From Acidobacteriota bacterium (GTDB lineage Bacteria; Acidobacteriota; Terriglobia; Terriglobales; Acidobacteriaceae), in contig JAJZDO010000828.1 in the NCBI GenBank assembly GCA_021805955.1, positions 1 to 5,519 of the forward strand: 5,519 bases of DNA. Direction: 5' to 3'. Positions 1-5,519 of this stretch are shown here, in pieces. Position numbers and translations under genes: made by a program. The notes below the pieces were generated by a model. The model had not been told where the DNA came from, searched no databases, and worked only from the letters and a program-made list of their open reading frames with translations. Positions within the stretch are counted from its first letter, which is position 1; each line of letters begins with the position of its first letter.

Positions 1-467
1 CACCCGACGGGCGGCTGCGGCAGCAAGGCGAATTGCTGCGCATCCGGCAGTATGGCGACCGCTGGATCCTGACCCACAAGGCGCCGGTGGAAAATTTTTC
101 GAACTGCACGCATAAAGTACGCGCGGAAACGGAAACCGAGGTTGAGGATGGCCGCCCACTGGCCGCGATTTTCGAGCGGCTGGGGTACGTCCCTATCTTT
201 GTCTACGAAAAGCTTCGGACAGAATGGGCCGACAACGAGGGCCATATCGTTGTGGACGTGACTCCGATTGGAGATTTTGCCGAACTGGAAGGCGAACCTG
301 AATGGATCGACCGGATGGCAGCGAAGCTTGGTATCTCTCCGGAGAACTATTTGAAGGCAAGCTATGGCCAGCTATTTCAGGACTGGAAGCGCGCTACGGG
401 CCACCCGGCGGCGAATATGTCCTTTGCCGAGATCGATCGCCAGAACGTCAATCCAACCACACGATAG
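1..467 (+). CDS. CYTH-domain protein, class IV adenylate cyclase-like (5' end cut off by window edge)
   Basis: The reading frame is open from the left edge (first full codon at 3), so the gene begins upstream and about 155 codons are visible. CYTH enzymes form an eight-stranded beta tunnel that binds a triphosphate with divalent metal; family members include class IV (CyaB-type) adenylate cyclases, thiamine triphosphatases and inorganic triphosphatases. Visible CYTH signatures, in order, are: LRIRQYGDRWILTHKAP (the R-x-R and the Lys of the LT-K-P strand), KVRAETETEV (the K-R-E-E strand), YEKLRTEW (E-K-x-R), and DVTPIGDFAELEG, matching the family's D-x-P-x-G-x-F-x-E-x-E metal and base strand. 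The N-terminal ExExK motif should lie just outside the window. The C-terminal SYGQLFQDWK helix is also typical. Which substrate is used cannot be read from the sequence. The next gene starts 132 bases downstream with its own candidate promoter, so the two are probably not tightly co-transcribed. Family assignment is secure; cyclase activity is not. Confidence 0.88.
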   Translation, partial: PDGRLRQQGELLRIRQYGDRWILTHKAPVENFSNCTHKVRAETETEVEDGRPLAAIFERLGYVPIFVYEKLRTEWADNEGHIVVDVTPIGDFAELEGEPEWIDRMAAKLGISPENYLKASYGQLFQDWKRATGHPAANMSFAEIDRQNVNPTTR

Positions 468-494
468 ATAACTCACCGATTCCCTCAATCTTTT

Positions 495-523
495 TTGTCA
501 CGCGGGCAAATTTGGTTTATGGT
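495..523 (+). promoter_or_regulatory. Candidate sigma70-type promoter of the Nudix gene
   Basis: TTGTCA at 495-500 matches the -35 consensus in five of six positions. A 17-base spacer separates it from TATGGT at 518-523, which matches the -10 consensus in four of six. The predicted transcript would start near 530, about 70 bases ahead of the chosen ATG at 600. The elements lie in the gap after the CYTH gene. This is consensus matching by eye only. Confidence 0.4.
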
Positions 524-587
524 CTCATGTGGAATGGATGTTCCGCCGATACAGTTTGGAGAGATTCCCAACCCAAACGAACACCCC

Positions 588-594
588 GAAAGGA
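588..594 (+). promoter_or_regulatory. Shine-Dalgarno site that decides the Nudix start
   Basis: GAAAGGA lies five bases ahead of the ATG at 600. The other in-frame starts (TTG 495, ATG 519, ATG 534) lack an equally good site, and the first two overlap the candidate promoter, so this site favours the start at 600. Confidence 0.5.
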
Positions 595-599
595 ACTGG

Positions 600-1349
600 A
601 TGCGAACTGGGCAGAAAACAACATTATTGAAGACGGCAAAGAAAGAAAAGCGCGGAAAAGCAAAAAGCAAAACCGACAAGAATCCAATCTCCGACAAGAA
701 GCTTGCGACCCGCAAGAATGCCGTTTCTACCACTGCAAAACCTGGCGCATCCAAATCCGGTTCTAGCCGGCCCGCACTCATCGGAAAGGGTAGCGCTAAA
801 GTTGCGCTGATTTCATCCAGGCTGGCCTATCAGGGACCGCTGTTCGATGTGTACACGGATTATGTGCGTGAGCCCGAGAGAGACACCGCTCGGCGCGATG
901 TGATCCGCCACTCCGGTTCCGTGGTCATTCTTGCTGTGGACGATACGCGCAATCCAGCCGATCCGTTGATTGTCGTCGAGCGCCAGTATCGCCATGCCGC
1001 CGGACAATACATGTGGGAGATCCCAGCCGGGCGCAAAGAGCCGGAGGAGGCCACATTGCCCGGCGCGAAACGAGAATTGCTGGAAGAGACCGGCTATCTC
1101 GCCAAACGCTGGACCAAGATCGCGCGGTTCTACGTGAGCCCGGGATTCCTGGGCGAATGGATGCAGGTCTACTTGGCGGAGGGATTAAGCAGCGGGCAAT
1201 CCGCGCCGGATGAGGATGAATATATCGAACACAAGCAGATTCCGCTGTCGCAAGCGCTGGAGTGGGTGGACAGCGGAAAAATTATCGACGCCAAATCCAT
1301 CATCGCGATTCTGATGTATGTGCGTCGCCGCGCTGCCAGCGTGTTGTAA
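600..1349 (+). CDS. Nudix hydrolase, ADP-ribose pyrophosphatase type, with Lys-rich N-terminal tail
   Basis: The predicted enzyme is cytoplasmic and cleaves ADP-ribose or a related nucleotide sugar into AMP plus a sugar phosphate, limiting reactive ADP-ribose. With the start at 600 it has 249 residues. The complete Nudix box G-x5-E-x7-R-E-U-x-E-E-x-G-U is at residues 144-166, including RELLEETG, whose Glu residues bind the metals. Downstream are SPGF near 180-183 with Glu186, and a DEDEYIEH stretch followed by GKIIDAKSI, all typical of the ADP-ribose pyrophosphatase branch rather than MutT. The catalytic domain starts around residue 65. The first 60 or so residues are a low-complexity tail rich in Lys, Ala, Ser and Thr, absent from most family members. 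An open frame reaches back to a TTG at 495, giving 284 residues, but promoter and ribosome-site evidence favours 600. Substrate is inferred from the family; GDP-mannose or other ADP-sugars are possible. Confidence 0.88.
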   Translation: MRTGQKTTLLKTAKKEKRGKAKSKTDKNPISDKKLATRKNAVSTTAKPGASKSGSSRPALIGKGSAKVALISSRLAYQGPLFDVYTDYVREPERDTARRDVIRHSGSVVILAVDDTRNPADPLIVVERQYRHAAGQYMWEIPAGRKEPEEATLPGAKRELLEETGYLAKRWTKIARFYVSPGFLGEWMQVYLAEGLSSGQSAPDEDEYIEHKQIPLSQALEWVDSGKIIDAKSIIAILMYVRRRAASVL

Positions 1350-1373
1350 AACGATTCACCTATCCGTGGCATT

Positions 1374-1430
1374 TGGAAATTGTGGAGGGAATCGTCATTC
1401 GTGATTTCCAGAATCCTCGCTTTCATTTTT
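1374..1430 (+). terminator. Weak hairpin followed by T-rich stretch after the Nudix gene
   Basis: TGGAAAT at 1374-1380 pairs with ATTTCCA at 1404-1410, and a few G-U pairs could lengthen the stem. The loop is long (23 bases) and the T-rich stretch (1421-1430) begins about ten bases after the stem, so this is a poor match to a rho-independent terminator. It sits 24 bases after the Nudix stop codon, where one would be expected. Confidence 0.2.
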
Positions 1431-1595
1431 CCCGTGACGAACCGAGATCGCTCACGCAAAACACTTTAATAAATCTGCGTTTCGTCATTTCTACCGTCCG
1501 CTGATTCATTATTTTTGAATTCTCTGCATAACGATTCTTCCCAGCCTGCGTCTATATCGGCAGGAGCCCCTCGCGGTTTCCGATCTGTAGAAGAT

Positions 1596-1603
1596 AAGAG
1601 GTG
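1596..1603 (+). promoter_or_regulatory. Shine-Dalgarno site supporting the GTG start of csp
   Basis: AAGAGGTG lies eight bases ahead of GTG 1612 and is a strong match to the 16S anti-Shine-Dalgarno sequence. An in-frame stop (TAG at 1588-1590) lies upstream with no other usual start codon between it and 1612, so the GTG start is well supported. Confidence 0.75.
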
Positions 1604-1611
1604 CGTGTTCC

Positions 1612-1839
1612 GTGTCTCATCACAAAGGCAAAGTAAAGTGGTTCAATAATGCAAAAGGGTTCGGATTCATTGGGCGCGATGACGGTCCCGATGTATTCGT
1701 GCATTACACAGCGATTCAAACCGACGGCTACAAAAGTCTGAAGGAAGGCGATCCGGTGGAGTTTAACATCGTTCAGGGAGATAAAGGACCGCAGGCGGAT
1801 CAGGTGATGCGGTCGGAAGGCGCCCTGCAAAGTCAATAG
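1612..1839 (+). CDS. csp: Cold-shock protein (CspA family, single cold-shock domain)
   Basis: This 75-residue protein is a single OB-fold cold-shock domain that binds single-stranded RNA and DNA and acts as an RNA chaperone in the cytoplasm. The family hallmarks are all present: KVKWFN at residues 7-12, the RNP1 motif KGFGFI at 15-20, the RNP2 motif VFVHY at 28-32, then [13 protein letters not shown] and the closing GPQADQV strand. Length is slightly above the usual 65-70 residues because of a MSHHKG start and a short SEGALQSQ tail. Translation begins at GTG with a strong ribosome binding site. It stands alone, with 262 non-coding bases before it. Whether it is cold-induced or constitutive cannot be told, as many family members are not cold-regulated. 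Confidence 0.96.
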   Translation: MSHHKGKVKWFNNAKGFGFIGRDDGPDVFVHYTAIQTDGYKSLKEGDPVEFNIVQGDKGPQADQVMRSEGALQSQ

Positions 1840-1980
1840 AGATACTCGCGAAGAGTTCCCTCGAATTGGCGGATCTTCGCAAGTGGTCGGTTTCGTGTGT
1901 TCTTCTGCATCTACTTATTGCTCAAGACGCGCGATACCGCTGATTTACTTGCGTGCGATTGCACCTCATACCTTTTCCCC
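1840..1980 (+). other. Non-coding stretch between csp and the terminator (long 3' UTR or small RNA)
   Basis: These 141 bases separate the csp stop codon from the terminator. I see no convincing coding sequence: a frame open into polX from 1897 gives a peptide with no family resemblance and has no ribosome site. GCGAAGA at 1848-1854 can pair with TCTTCGC at 1874-1880, and a small GTGC/GCAC stem lies at 1953-1964. No clear promoter is visible, so a long csp 3' UTR is the simplest reading. Confidence 0.3.
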
Positions 1981-2011
1981 AACCCGGCCTTTGCGCCGGG
2001 TTTTTATTTTT
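1981..2011 (+). terminator. Strong rho-independent terminator
   Basis: AACCCGGC at 1981-1988 pairs perfectly with GCCGGGTT at 1995-2002 around a six-base loop, and a T-rich tract (TTTTTATTTTT) runs from 2001 to 2011. On the minus strand the stem is not followed by a T tract, so it terminates rightward transcription only. It most likely ends the csp transcript. It also argues that polX begins downstream, since the upstream-extended reading frame would run through it. Confidence 0.9.
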
Positions 2012-2067
2012 GTCCGCGGAATGCGATGATGCCTTCGAGGCGCAGAATTTCCGCCTCTTCTATCGCC

Positions 2068-3813
2068 ATGGAAAATCGTCACATTGCGCAAATCCTTTCG
2101 GAGACTGCAGATCTGCTGGAAGTGAGCGCGGCGGACTCATTTCGCATTCGTTCCTATCGACGCGCCGCGGAAGTGGTGGAACAAAGCGCGGTTTCTGTGG
2201 GCGCGTTGGCGGCGGAGCCGAAAAAACTGCTGGAGCTTCCCGGCATCGGCAAAGGAATGGCGGCAAACATTGCCGAATTGGAGCAGACAGGCACACTCGG
2301 TTTGCATCAGGAATTGCTGGCTCGCTACAAGCCTTCCATGCTGGAACTATTAAAGCTACCCGGCATGGGGCCGAAGACGGTGGCGTTGTTCTGGGATGCC
2401 GCGCAAATTTCGAGTGTCGACGAACTGGAAGCCGCGTGTAAAGAAGGCCGCCTGGATAACCTGCCTCGATGCGGACCCAAGCAGATCTCAAAACTGCTGC
2501 AGGGCATCGCCGAGCATCGCAAAAACATTGGACGGTTCCACCTGGATGACGCGGAGCTGGCAGCGAAGAAGTTGACGGAATATCTGCGCAATTTTTCTGG
2601 CATTGATCGAGTGACGCCGGCGGGCTCCCTGCGCAGGGGCCGCGAAACGGTTGGAGATCTGGATTTTCTGATCACAGGCCCAGCCTGCGAGGAAGACAAG
2701 GTGGCTGCCGTGGTGGAATATGTGGCGGCCTATCCCCCTATTGCTGACATCCTTGGCAAAGGGCAGAACAAGGTAAGTTTTCGGCTGCGCCAAGGCTTGC
2801 AGGTGGATGTGCGGATGCTGCCGGAAAGAAGCTATGGCGCGGCGCTGCAATACTTTACAGGCTCCAAGTTGCACAATGTGGCGCTGCGGCAACGAGCGTT
2901 GAAAATGGGCTACACGCTGAACGAATATGCACTGACGCGACTGGACGATGGCAGTGCGCTTCCCAGCAGCACAGAAGAAGAAATTTATGCGGCGCTGGAT
3001 CTGGACTGGATTCCGCCTGAGTTGCGCGAAGACCTGGGAGAGATTGAATTGGCGGCCGAACATCGGCTTCCGGTGCTGATTGAACAGTCTGACATTCGCG
3101 GCGATCTGCATATGCACACAAATGCGACCGACGGAAAAAACACAATCCGCGAGATGGCAGAGGCAGCGCTGGCACGCGGCTACGGCTACATTGCAATCAC
3201 CGACCACTCGAAGAATCTAGCCATGACGAATGGGCTGGACGATGCCCGTGCCCTGGAGCATATCGAACGCATTCGCGCGGTTGATCGGGAGATGGAGGGG
3301 CGGATTCGGGTCTTTCCCGGCATTGAAGTCGATATTCTTATTGACGGAGCGCTCGACCTTTCCGATGATGTTCTGGCCCAAATGGACGTCGTCATCGCCA
3401 GTGTGCATTCTCATTTCGGTCAGCCGTCAGAACAAATGACAGAGCGTATTCTGCGCGCCATCGAGAACCCTTTCGTACGTATCCTTGGACATCCAACAGG
3501 GCGTTTGCTGCTGCGTCGCGATGCGTATGCGCTCGACCTCGATGCAATCCTGAAACGCTGTGCAGCACTGGGGGTGGCCGTCGAGCACAATGCGTATCCG
3601 GAAAGACTGGACCTGAACGATCGCAATTTGCGCCGCGCTCGGGGGCTGGGTTGCAAGATCGTCGTGAACACGGACTCGCATCACACCTCGCATCTTGAAA
3701 AAATGCGCTACGGCATCCAACAGCTGCGTCGAGCTGGGCAGCGGGCGGAAGATGTCCTGAATACGCGATTGGCGGAGGAGGTATTAAAGCAATTTCGTCC
3801 GCGAATTCCCTAA
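2068..3813 (+). CDS. polX: DNA polymerase X (PolX) with C-terminal PHP 3'-5' exonuclease domain
   Basis: This 581-residue protein is a bacterial family X DNA polymerase, which fills short gaps in base excision repair; the PHP domain supplies Mn-dependent 3'-5' exonuclease and AP-endonuclease-type activity. The length fits the family (about 570-575). The N-terminal 8-kDa-like domain has helix-hairpin-helix motifs LPGIGKG (57-63), LPGMGPK (97-103) and LPRCGPK (132-138). The polymerase palm has GSLRRG (186-191), the metal ligands Asp197 and Asp199 in GDLDFL, and Asp247 in VDVR, followed by YFTGSK (262-267). PHP motifs are DLHMH (346-350), TDHS (His380), PGIEVD (Glu420), SVHSH (447-451 region), GHPTGR (His475), EHN (506-508) and NTDSHH (Asp536, His538); no metal ligand looks lost. 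Start 2068 matches the conserved family N-terminus, but has no clear Shine-Dalgarno site; ATG 2026 or 2029, with a weak GCGGA ahead, would add about 14 residues. Confidence 0.96.
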   Translation: MENRHIAQILSETADLLEVSAADSFRIRSYRRAAEVVEQSAVSVGALAAEPKKLLELPGIGKGMAANIAELEQTGTLGLHQELLARYKPSMLELLKLPGMGPKTVALFWDAAQISSVDELEAACKEGRLDNLPRCGPKQISKLLQGIAEHRKNIGRFHLDDAELAAKKLTEYLRNFSGIDRVTPAGSLRRGRETVGDLDFLITGPACEEDKVAAVVEYVAAYPPIADILGKGQNKVSFRLRQGLQVDVRMLPERSYGAALQYFTGSKLHNVALRQRALKMGYTLNEYALTRLDDGSALPSSTEEEIYAALDLDWIPPELREDLGEIELAAEHRLPVLIEQSDIRGDLHMHTNATDGKNTIREMAEAALARGYGYIAITDHSKNLAMTNGLDDARALEHIERIRAVDREMEGRIRVFPGIEVDILIDGALDLSDDVLAQMDVVIASVHSHFGQPSEQMTERILRAIENPFVRILGHPTGRLLLRRDAYALDLDAILKRCAALGVAVEHNAYPERLDLNDRNLRRARGLGCKIVVNTDSHHTSHLEKMRYGIQQLRRAGQRAEDVLNTRLAEEVLKQFRPRIP

Positions 3814-3860
3814 ACTTTATCTCCTGATTTCTTCGGAATCCGGGTAAACTGCTTGCAACT

Positions 3861-4520
3861 ATGATTACCCCCGAATCCTCACCTCCAGAGACGCCCTCAA
3901 CAGGACCGTCGCTCCCTGTTACTGCGCAGACCCCGAACGTCGGTGCGATCGAGATGGATGAGATTGAGCCGACAGACCCCTGGCGCCCGCTTGTCGTTCC
4001 CGCGATTATTGTCATCGTGGGCCTCGCCATTGCGTGGGTATTGTTTGCACACTTCGGTCGATCGAAGCCCGATGCTTCCGCCACCTTGCTCCGGCAGTAT
4101 GTCTACCAGGTGCAGGTGGATTCCGGCGAGTCGCCGCAAGGGCCGGGAATGCCAGGTACTTTGCCGCAGCAGGTTGAGACTGTGGTCCTGGTGCAGGCGC
4201 GGGTAACAAACATCAGCAAGCAGCCGCTGACAGTTTTTGATCTTGTGTCCGATGTGAAACTCGGCCCCGAGGCGTTCGGCAGTCAAAGCTCGGCAGCGTT
4301 GCCCGCTGACATTGACCGGTTTATGCAGCGCTTTCCACAGTTGATGTCGATGAGCATGGCTCCTTTGACGCGTCATACTGTCATTCCGCCGGGAGGTTCA
4401 GCGGAAGGCCTGATGGTTTTCGCCTATCCGTGGACGAAGAACCAGTGGAGTCAGCGCAAAGACGCCCACATCATCATCAGCTTTGAACGCGGACGTTCCG
4501 TGATGCTTCCTCTGCAATAG
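3861..4520 (+). CDS. Single-pass membrane protein of unknown function
   Basis: I do not recognise this 219-residue protein. Residues 1-40 are Pro/Thr/Ser-rich and acidic. One hydrophobic helix follows at about 44-66 (LVVPAIIVIVGLAIAWVLF), bounded by Arg42 and by Arg67/Lys69, so topology is ambiguous. The remaining 150 residues look beta-rich: VETVVLVQARVTNISKQPLTVFDL resembles an immunoglobulin-like or DUF4352-like strand pattern, and a Pro-Gly turn (VIPPGGSAEG) precedes a last strand set ending in HIIISFERGRSVMLPLQ. An extracytoplasmic C-terminal domain with an N-terminal anchor is the likeliest layout, but that is inference. It begins 47 bases after polX and has no good Shine-Dalgarno site; TAAACT at 3845-3850 resembles a -10 element and would give a very short or absent leader. 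It converges with the next gene across 68 bases. Confidence 0.75.
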   Translation: MITPESSPPETPSTGPSLPVTAQTPNVGAIEMDEIEPTDPWRPLVVPAIIVIVGLAIAWVLFAHFGRSKPDASATLLRQYVYQVQVDSGESPQGPGMPGTLPQQVETVVLVQARVTNISKQPLTVFDLVSDVKLGPEAFGSQSSAALPADIDRFMQRFPQLMSMSMAPLTRHTVIPPGGSAEGLMVFAYPWTKNQWSQRKDAHIIISFERGRSVMLPLQ

Positions 4521-4546
4521 CGAATACGGGGCGTCGCGATGAGATG

Positions 4547-4568
4547 CACGAATGGACGCGCTTTCGTG
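4547..4568. other. Small hairpin between two convergent genes
   Basis: CACGAA at 4547-4552 pairs with TTCGTG at 4563-4568 around a ten-base loop, midway in the 68-base gap where the two transcripts meet. No T tract follows on either strand, so it is not a standard rho-independent terminator. It could still stabilise the mRNA ends, or be chance. Confidence 0.2.
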
Positions 4569-4588
4569 ACACCGACAGGAGGTTCGCG

Positions 4589-5422
4589 CTACGGAACGAA
4601 GGGCTTGGGAGCGTTCTTGGGAGCGGACAAATATCCAGAAACTCGATTTTTTCCGATCCGGTTGACGACCACCTCAAACAGCATCGGCGATTTGCCGGTA
4701 TAGAACTGCAAGGGCTCATCCAGATCGCGGTTTTTCTTCTCGATTCGCTTGTCATCGGAAAAAATCACCAGGGTATAGCGCGAATGTTTGACGTCGACTT
4801 TCCGCAACTGCAGTTTTACAATGGAGATTGAAGACGGCGGCTGGTTCCTGCGCAGGGTGAACTCAAAGTAGTCGCGATCTCCTTTGTTCTTCAGGTAATT
4901 CATCTGCTCGGTGTTGGTCGCGATCAGACCGCTCTGTACACCCAAATCGCCAACAACTGCATGTAGCTGCTGTTCGGTACTGGCCAGTTCCTGCCGAGTA
5001 CGGACGACATCCTGCTTGACGCCGCCAACATCCGTCTGCACGTTGGAGACGGCATGGGAAACGTCGGTCACCTTTTGGCGAGTGGCCGCTTCCTGCTTGG
5101 CCATGCGTGCGTCGGAAAGCTGCTGTTGATGCAGTATGTCTTGCGCTCGCAGTTCAATCTGTTGCTGCGTGATGCCCAGCTTGGCTCCAAACGCATCATT
5201 CGTCGCGCGCATTTGGCGCCATATCTCGGCATGCTGAGCAGAGATATGCTCGACCTGTTCTTGTGCATGGAGCAATTTTGCTTCGGTTCTTTCCAAGCGA
5301 TTCTCTAAAAAATAACTCCACGCCAGCGCACCAATGGCCAGCAGAAAAGAGAGCCCCGCAATCAAAATCAGAAGGCCCGGGAAATGTCTTTGTTCCCCGT
5401 ACGGGTCGTTGTATTCAGGCAT
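4589..5422 (-). CDS. Membrane-anchored coiled-coil protein of unknown function
   Basis: I do not recognise this 277-residue protein by family. A short polar N-terminus (MPEYNDPYGEQRHF) leads into one strong membrane helix at about 15-39, with no lipobox or signal-peptidase site evident, so it probably stays as an anchor. Residues 40-180 are Gln/Glu/Arg-rich coiled coil; from 118 to 160 hydrophobic residues recur every three or four positions (Val118, 121, 125, 128, 132, 135, 139, then Leu146, 153, Val156, Leu160). Residues 181-277 form a separate basic, beta-rich domain (DYFEFTLRRNQ, ISIVKLQLRKVDV, YTLVIFSDD, MLFEVVVNRIG) ending in a Pro-rich tail. The start at 5422 is chosen because a strong GAGGAG lies ten bases upstream; an in-frame ATG at 5482 would add 20 residues but has no ribosome site and delays the membrane helix. 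A structural or scaffolding envelope role is only a guess. Confidence 0.8.
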   Translation of the reverse strand: MPEYNDPYGEQRHFPGLLILIAGLSFLLAIGALAWSYFLENRLERTEAKLLHAQEQVEHISAQHAEIWRQMRATNDAFGAKLGITQQQIELRAQDILHQQQLSDARMAKQEAATRQKVTDVSHAVSNVQTDVGGVKQDVVRTRQELASTEQQLHAVVGDLGVQSGLIATNTEQMNYLKNKGDRDYFEFTLRRNQPPSSISIVKLQLRKVDVKHSRYTLVIFSDDKRIEKKNRDLDEPLQFYTGKSPMLFEVVVNRIGKNRVSGYLSAPKNAPKPFVP

Positions 5423-5432
5423 GTCGAAAAAA

Positions 5433-5438
5433 CTCCTC
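5433..5438 (-). promoter_or_regulatory. Shine-Dalgarno site deciding the start at 5422
   Basis: Read on the minus strand, GAGGAG lies ten bases ahead of the ATG at 5422-5420. It is the best ribosome binding site for this gene and excludes the longer reading from 5482, which would place this site inside the coding sequence. The remaining bases out to 5519 presumably hold the promoter, but I find no convincing -35/-10 pair. Confidence 0.7.
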
Positions 5439-5519
5439 GCATCGTGCGGTGCGCGCAGCAGGACAAGCGATTCAAGACGCATTAAGTACGATCAAATAAC
5501 ACGTCTTAGGCTTTCACAA

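Larger units (their letters stand above)
1350..1611 (+). other. Non-coding region upstream of the cold-shock gene, probable promoter and 5' leader
   Basis: This 262-base stretch has no convincing ORF on either strand and is A/T-richer than the flanking genes. Cold-shock genes of the CspA family often carry long structured 5' leaders that control translation with temperature, so a leader here is plausible. I see only small possible stems, for example ATCGG at 1556-1560 with CCGAT at 1580-1584. I cannot name a promoter with confidence: CATAAC at 1527-1532 and TTTAAT at 1465-1470 resemble -10 elements but lack good -35 partners. Confidence 0.35.

Noticed and set aside
302..766. A 154-codon plus-strand frame spanning the end of the CYTH gene and the start of the Nudix gene
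   Set aside because: It overlaps the CYTH gene and the Nudix N-terminus in another frame, its product is low-complexity with no family motif, and it lacks a ribosome site.
1848..1880. GCGAAGA/TCTTCGC stem just after csp as a second terminator
   Set aside because: The loop is 19 bases, no T tract follows, and a much stronger terminator lies at 1981-2011.
1897..2067. Extension of polX back to 1897
   Set aside because: The extension would translate through a perfect terminator hairpin and encodes no conserved sequence; PolX proteins normally start at the MENRHIAQ-type N-terminus at 2068.
2488..3207. A 239-codon minus-strand frame inside polX
   Set aside because: It lies wholly within polX, whose motifs are unmistakable. 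The antisense product is rich in Arg, Cys and His as expected of antisense translation, and has no recognisable domain.
3392..4084. A 230-codon minus-strand frame across the polX / 3861 gene junction
   Set aside because: It is antisense to the PHP domain and to the membrane helix of the next gene, with no motif; antisense codon bias of a G/C-rich third position explains the open frame.
5423..5482. Extension of the minus-strand coiled-coil gene to ATG 5482
   Set aside because: There is no ribosome site ahead of 5482, while a strong GAGGAG precedes 5422 and the shorter form puts the membrane helix at the usual position.
1..5519. Mobile element, CRISPR array, toxin-antitoxin, phage or defence system
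   Set aside because: I saw no transposase, integrase, direct-repeat array, tRNA or attachment site, and the recognised genes are housekeeping types. No undescribed multi-gene system can be supported from this window.

Overview
The window is an ordinary-looking stretch of bacterial chromosome, moderately GC-rich with a strong G/C preference at third codon positions in the long ORFs. It holds five complete genes and one gene cut by the left edge. Gene density, Shine-Dalgarno sites and a classic rho-independent terminator all indicate a bacterium. The combination of a CYTH (class IV adenylate cyclase-like) protein, a Nudix ADP-ribose pyrophosphatase with a Lys-rich tail, a family X polymerase with a PHP domain, and two single-pass membrane proteins of unknown family makes me think of Acidobacteriota (Terriglobia). 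That placement is an inference from general resemblance, because no rRNA or other marker gene is present.

Layout. Positions 1-467 (+): 3' part of a CYTH-domain triphosphate-binding enzyme. Positions 468-599: a candidate sigma70-type promoter and a ribosome binding site for the next gene. Positions 600-1349 (+): a Nudix hydrolase of the ADP-ribose pyrophosphatase type with a basic low-complexity N-terminal tail. Positions 1350-1611: a 262-base non-coding stretch with a weak hairpin, serving as the probable leader region of the next gene. Positions 1612-1839 (+): a GTG-started cold-shock protein. Positions 1840-2067: non-coding, with a strong terminator at 1981-2011. Positions 2068-3813 (+): DNA polymerase X (PolX) with intact polymerase and PHP exonuclease motifs. 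Positions 3861-4520 (+): a single-pass membrane protein of unknown function. Positions 4589-5422 (-): a convergently oriented membrane-anchored coiled-coil protein of unknown function. Positions 5423-5519: its upstream region.

How the genes fit together. The first two genes act on nucleotide-type phosphoanhydrides (CYTH: triphosphates; Nudix: ADP-ribose or related nucleotide sugars), and csp and polX concern RNA chaperoning and DNA repair. The spacing, the separate promoter and the internal terminator suggest mostly independent transcription units rather than one operon. The two membrane proteins at the right end face each other, and each has a single N-terminal membrane anchor and a C-terminal globular domain that I cannot assign.

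I do not see a defence system, mobile element, CRISPR array, RNA gene or biosynthetic cluster. The points most worth checking are the unassigned convergent membrane-protein pair, the position of the terminator just ahead of polX, the 141-base stretch between csp and that terminator, and the Lys-rich extension of the Nudix protein.
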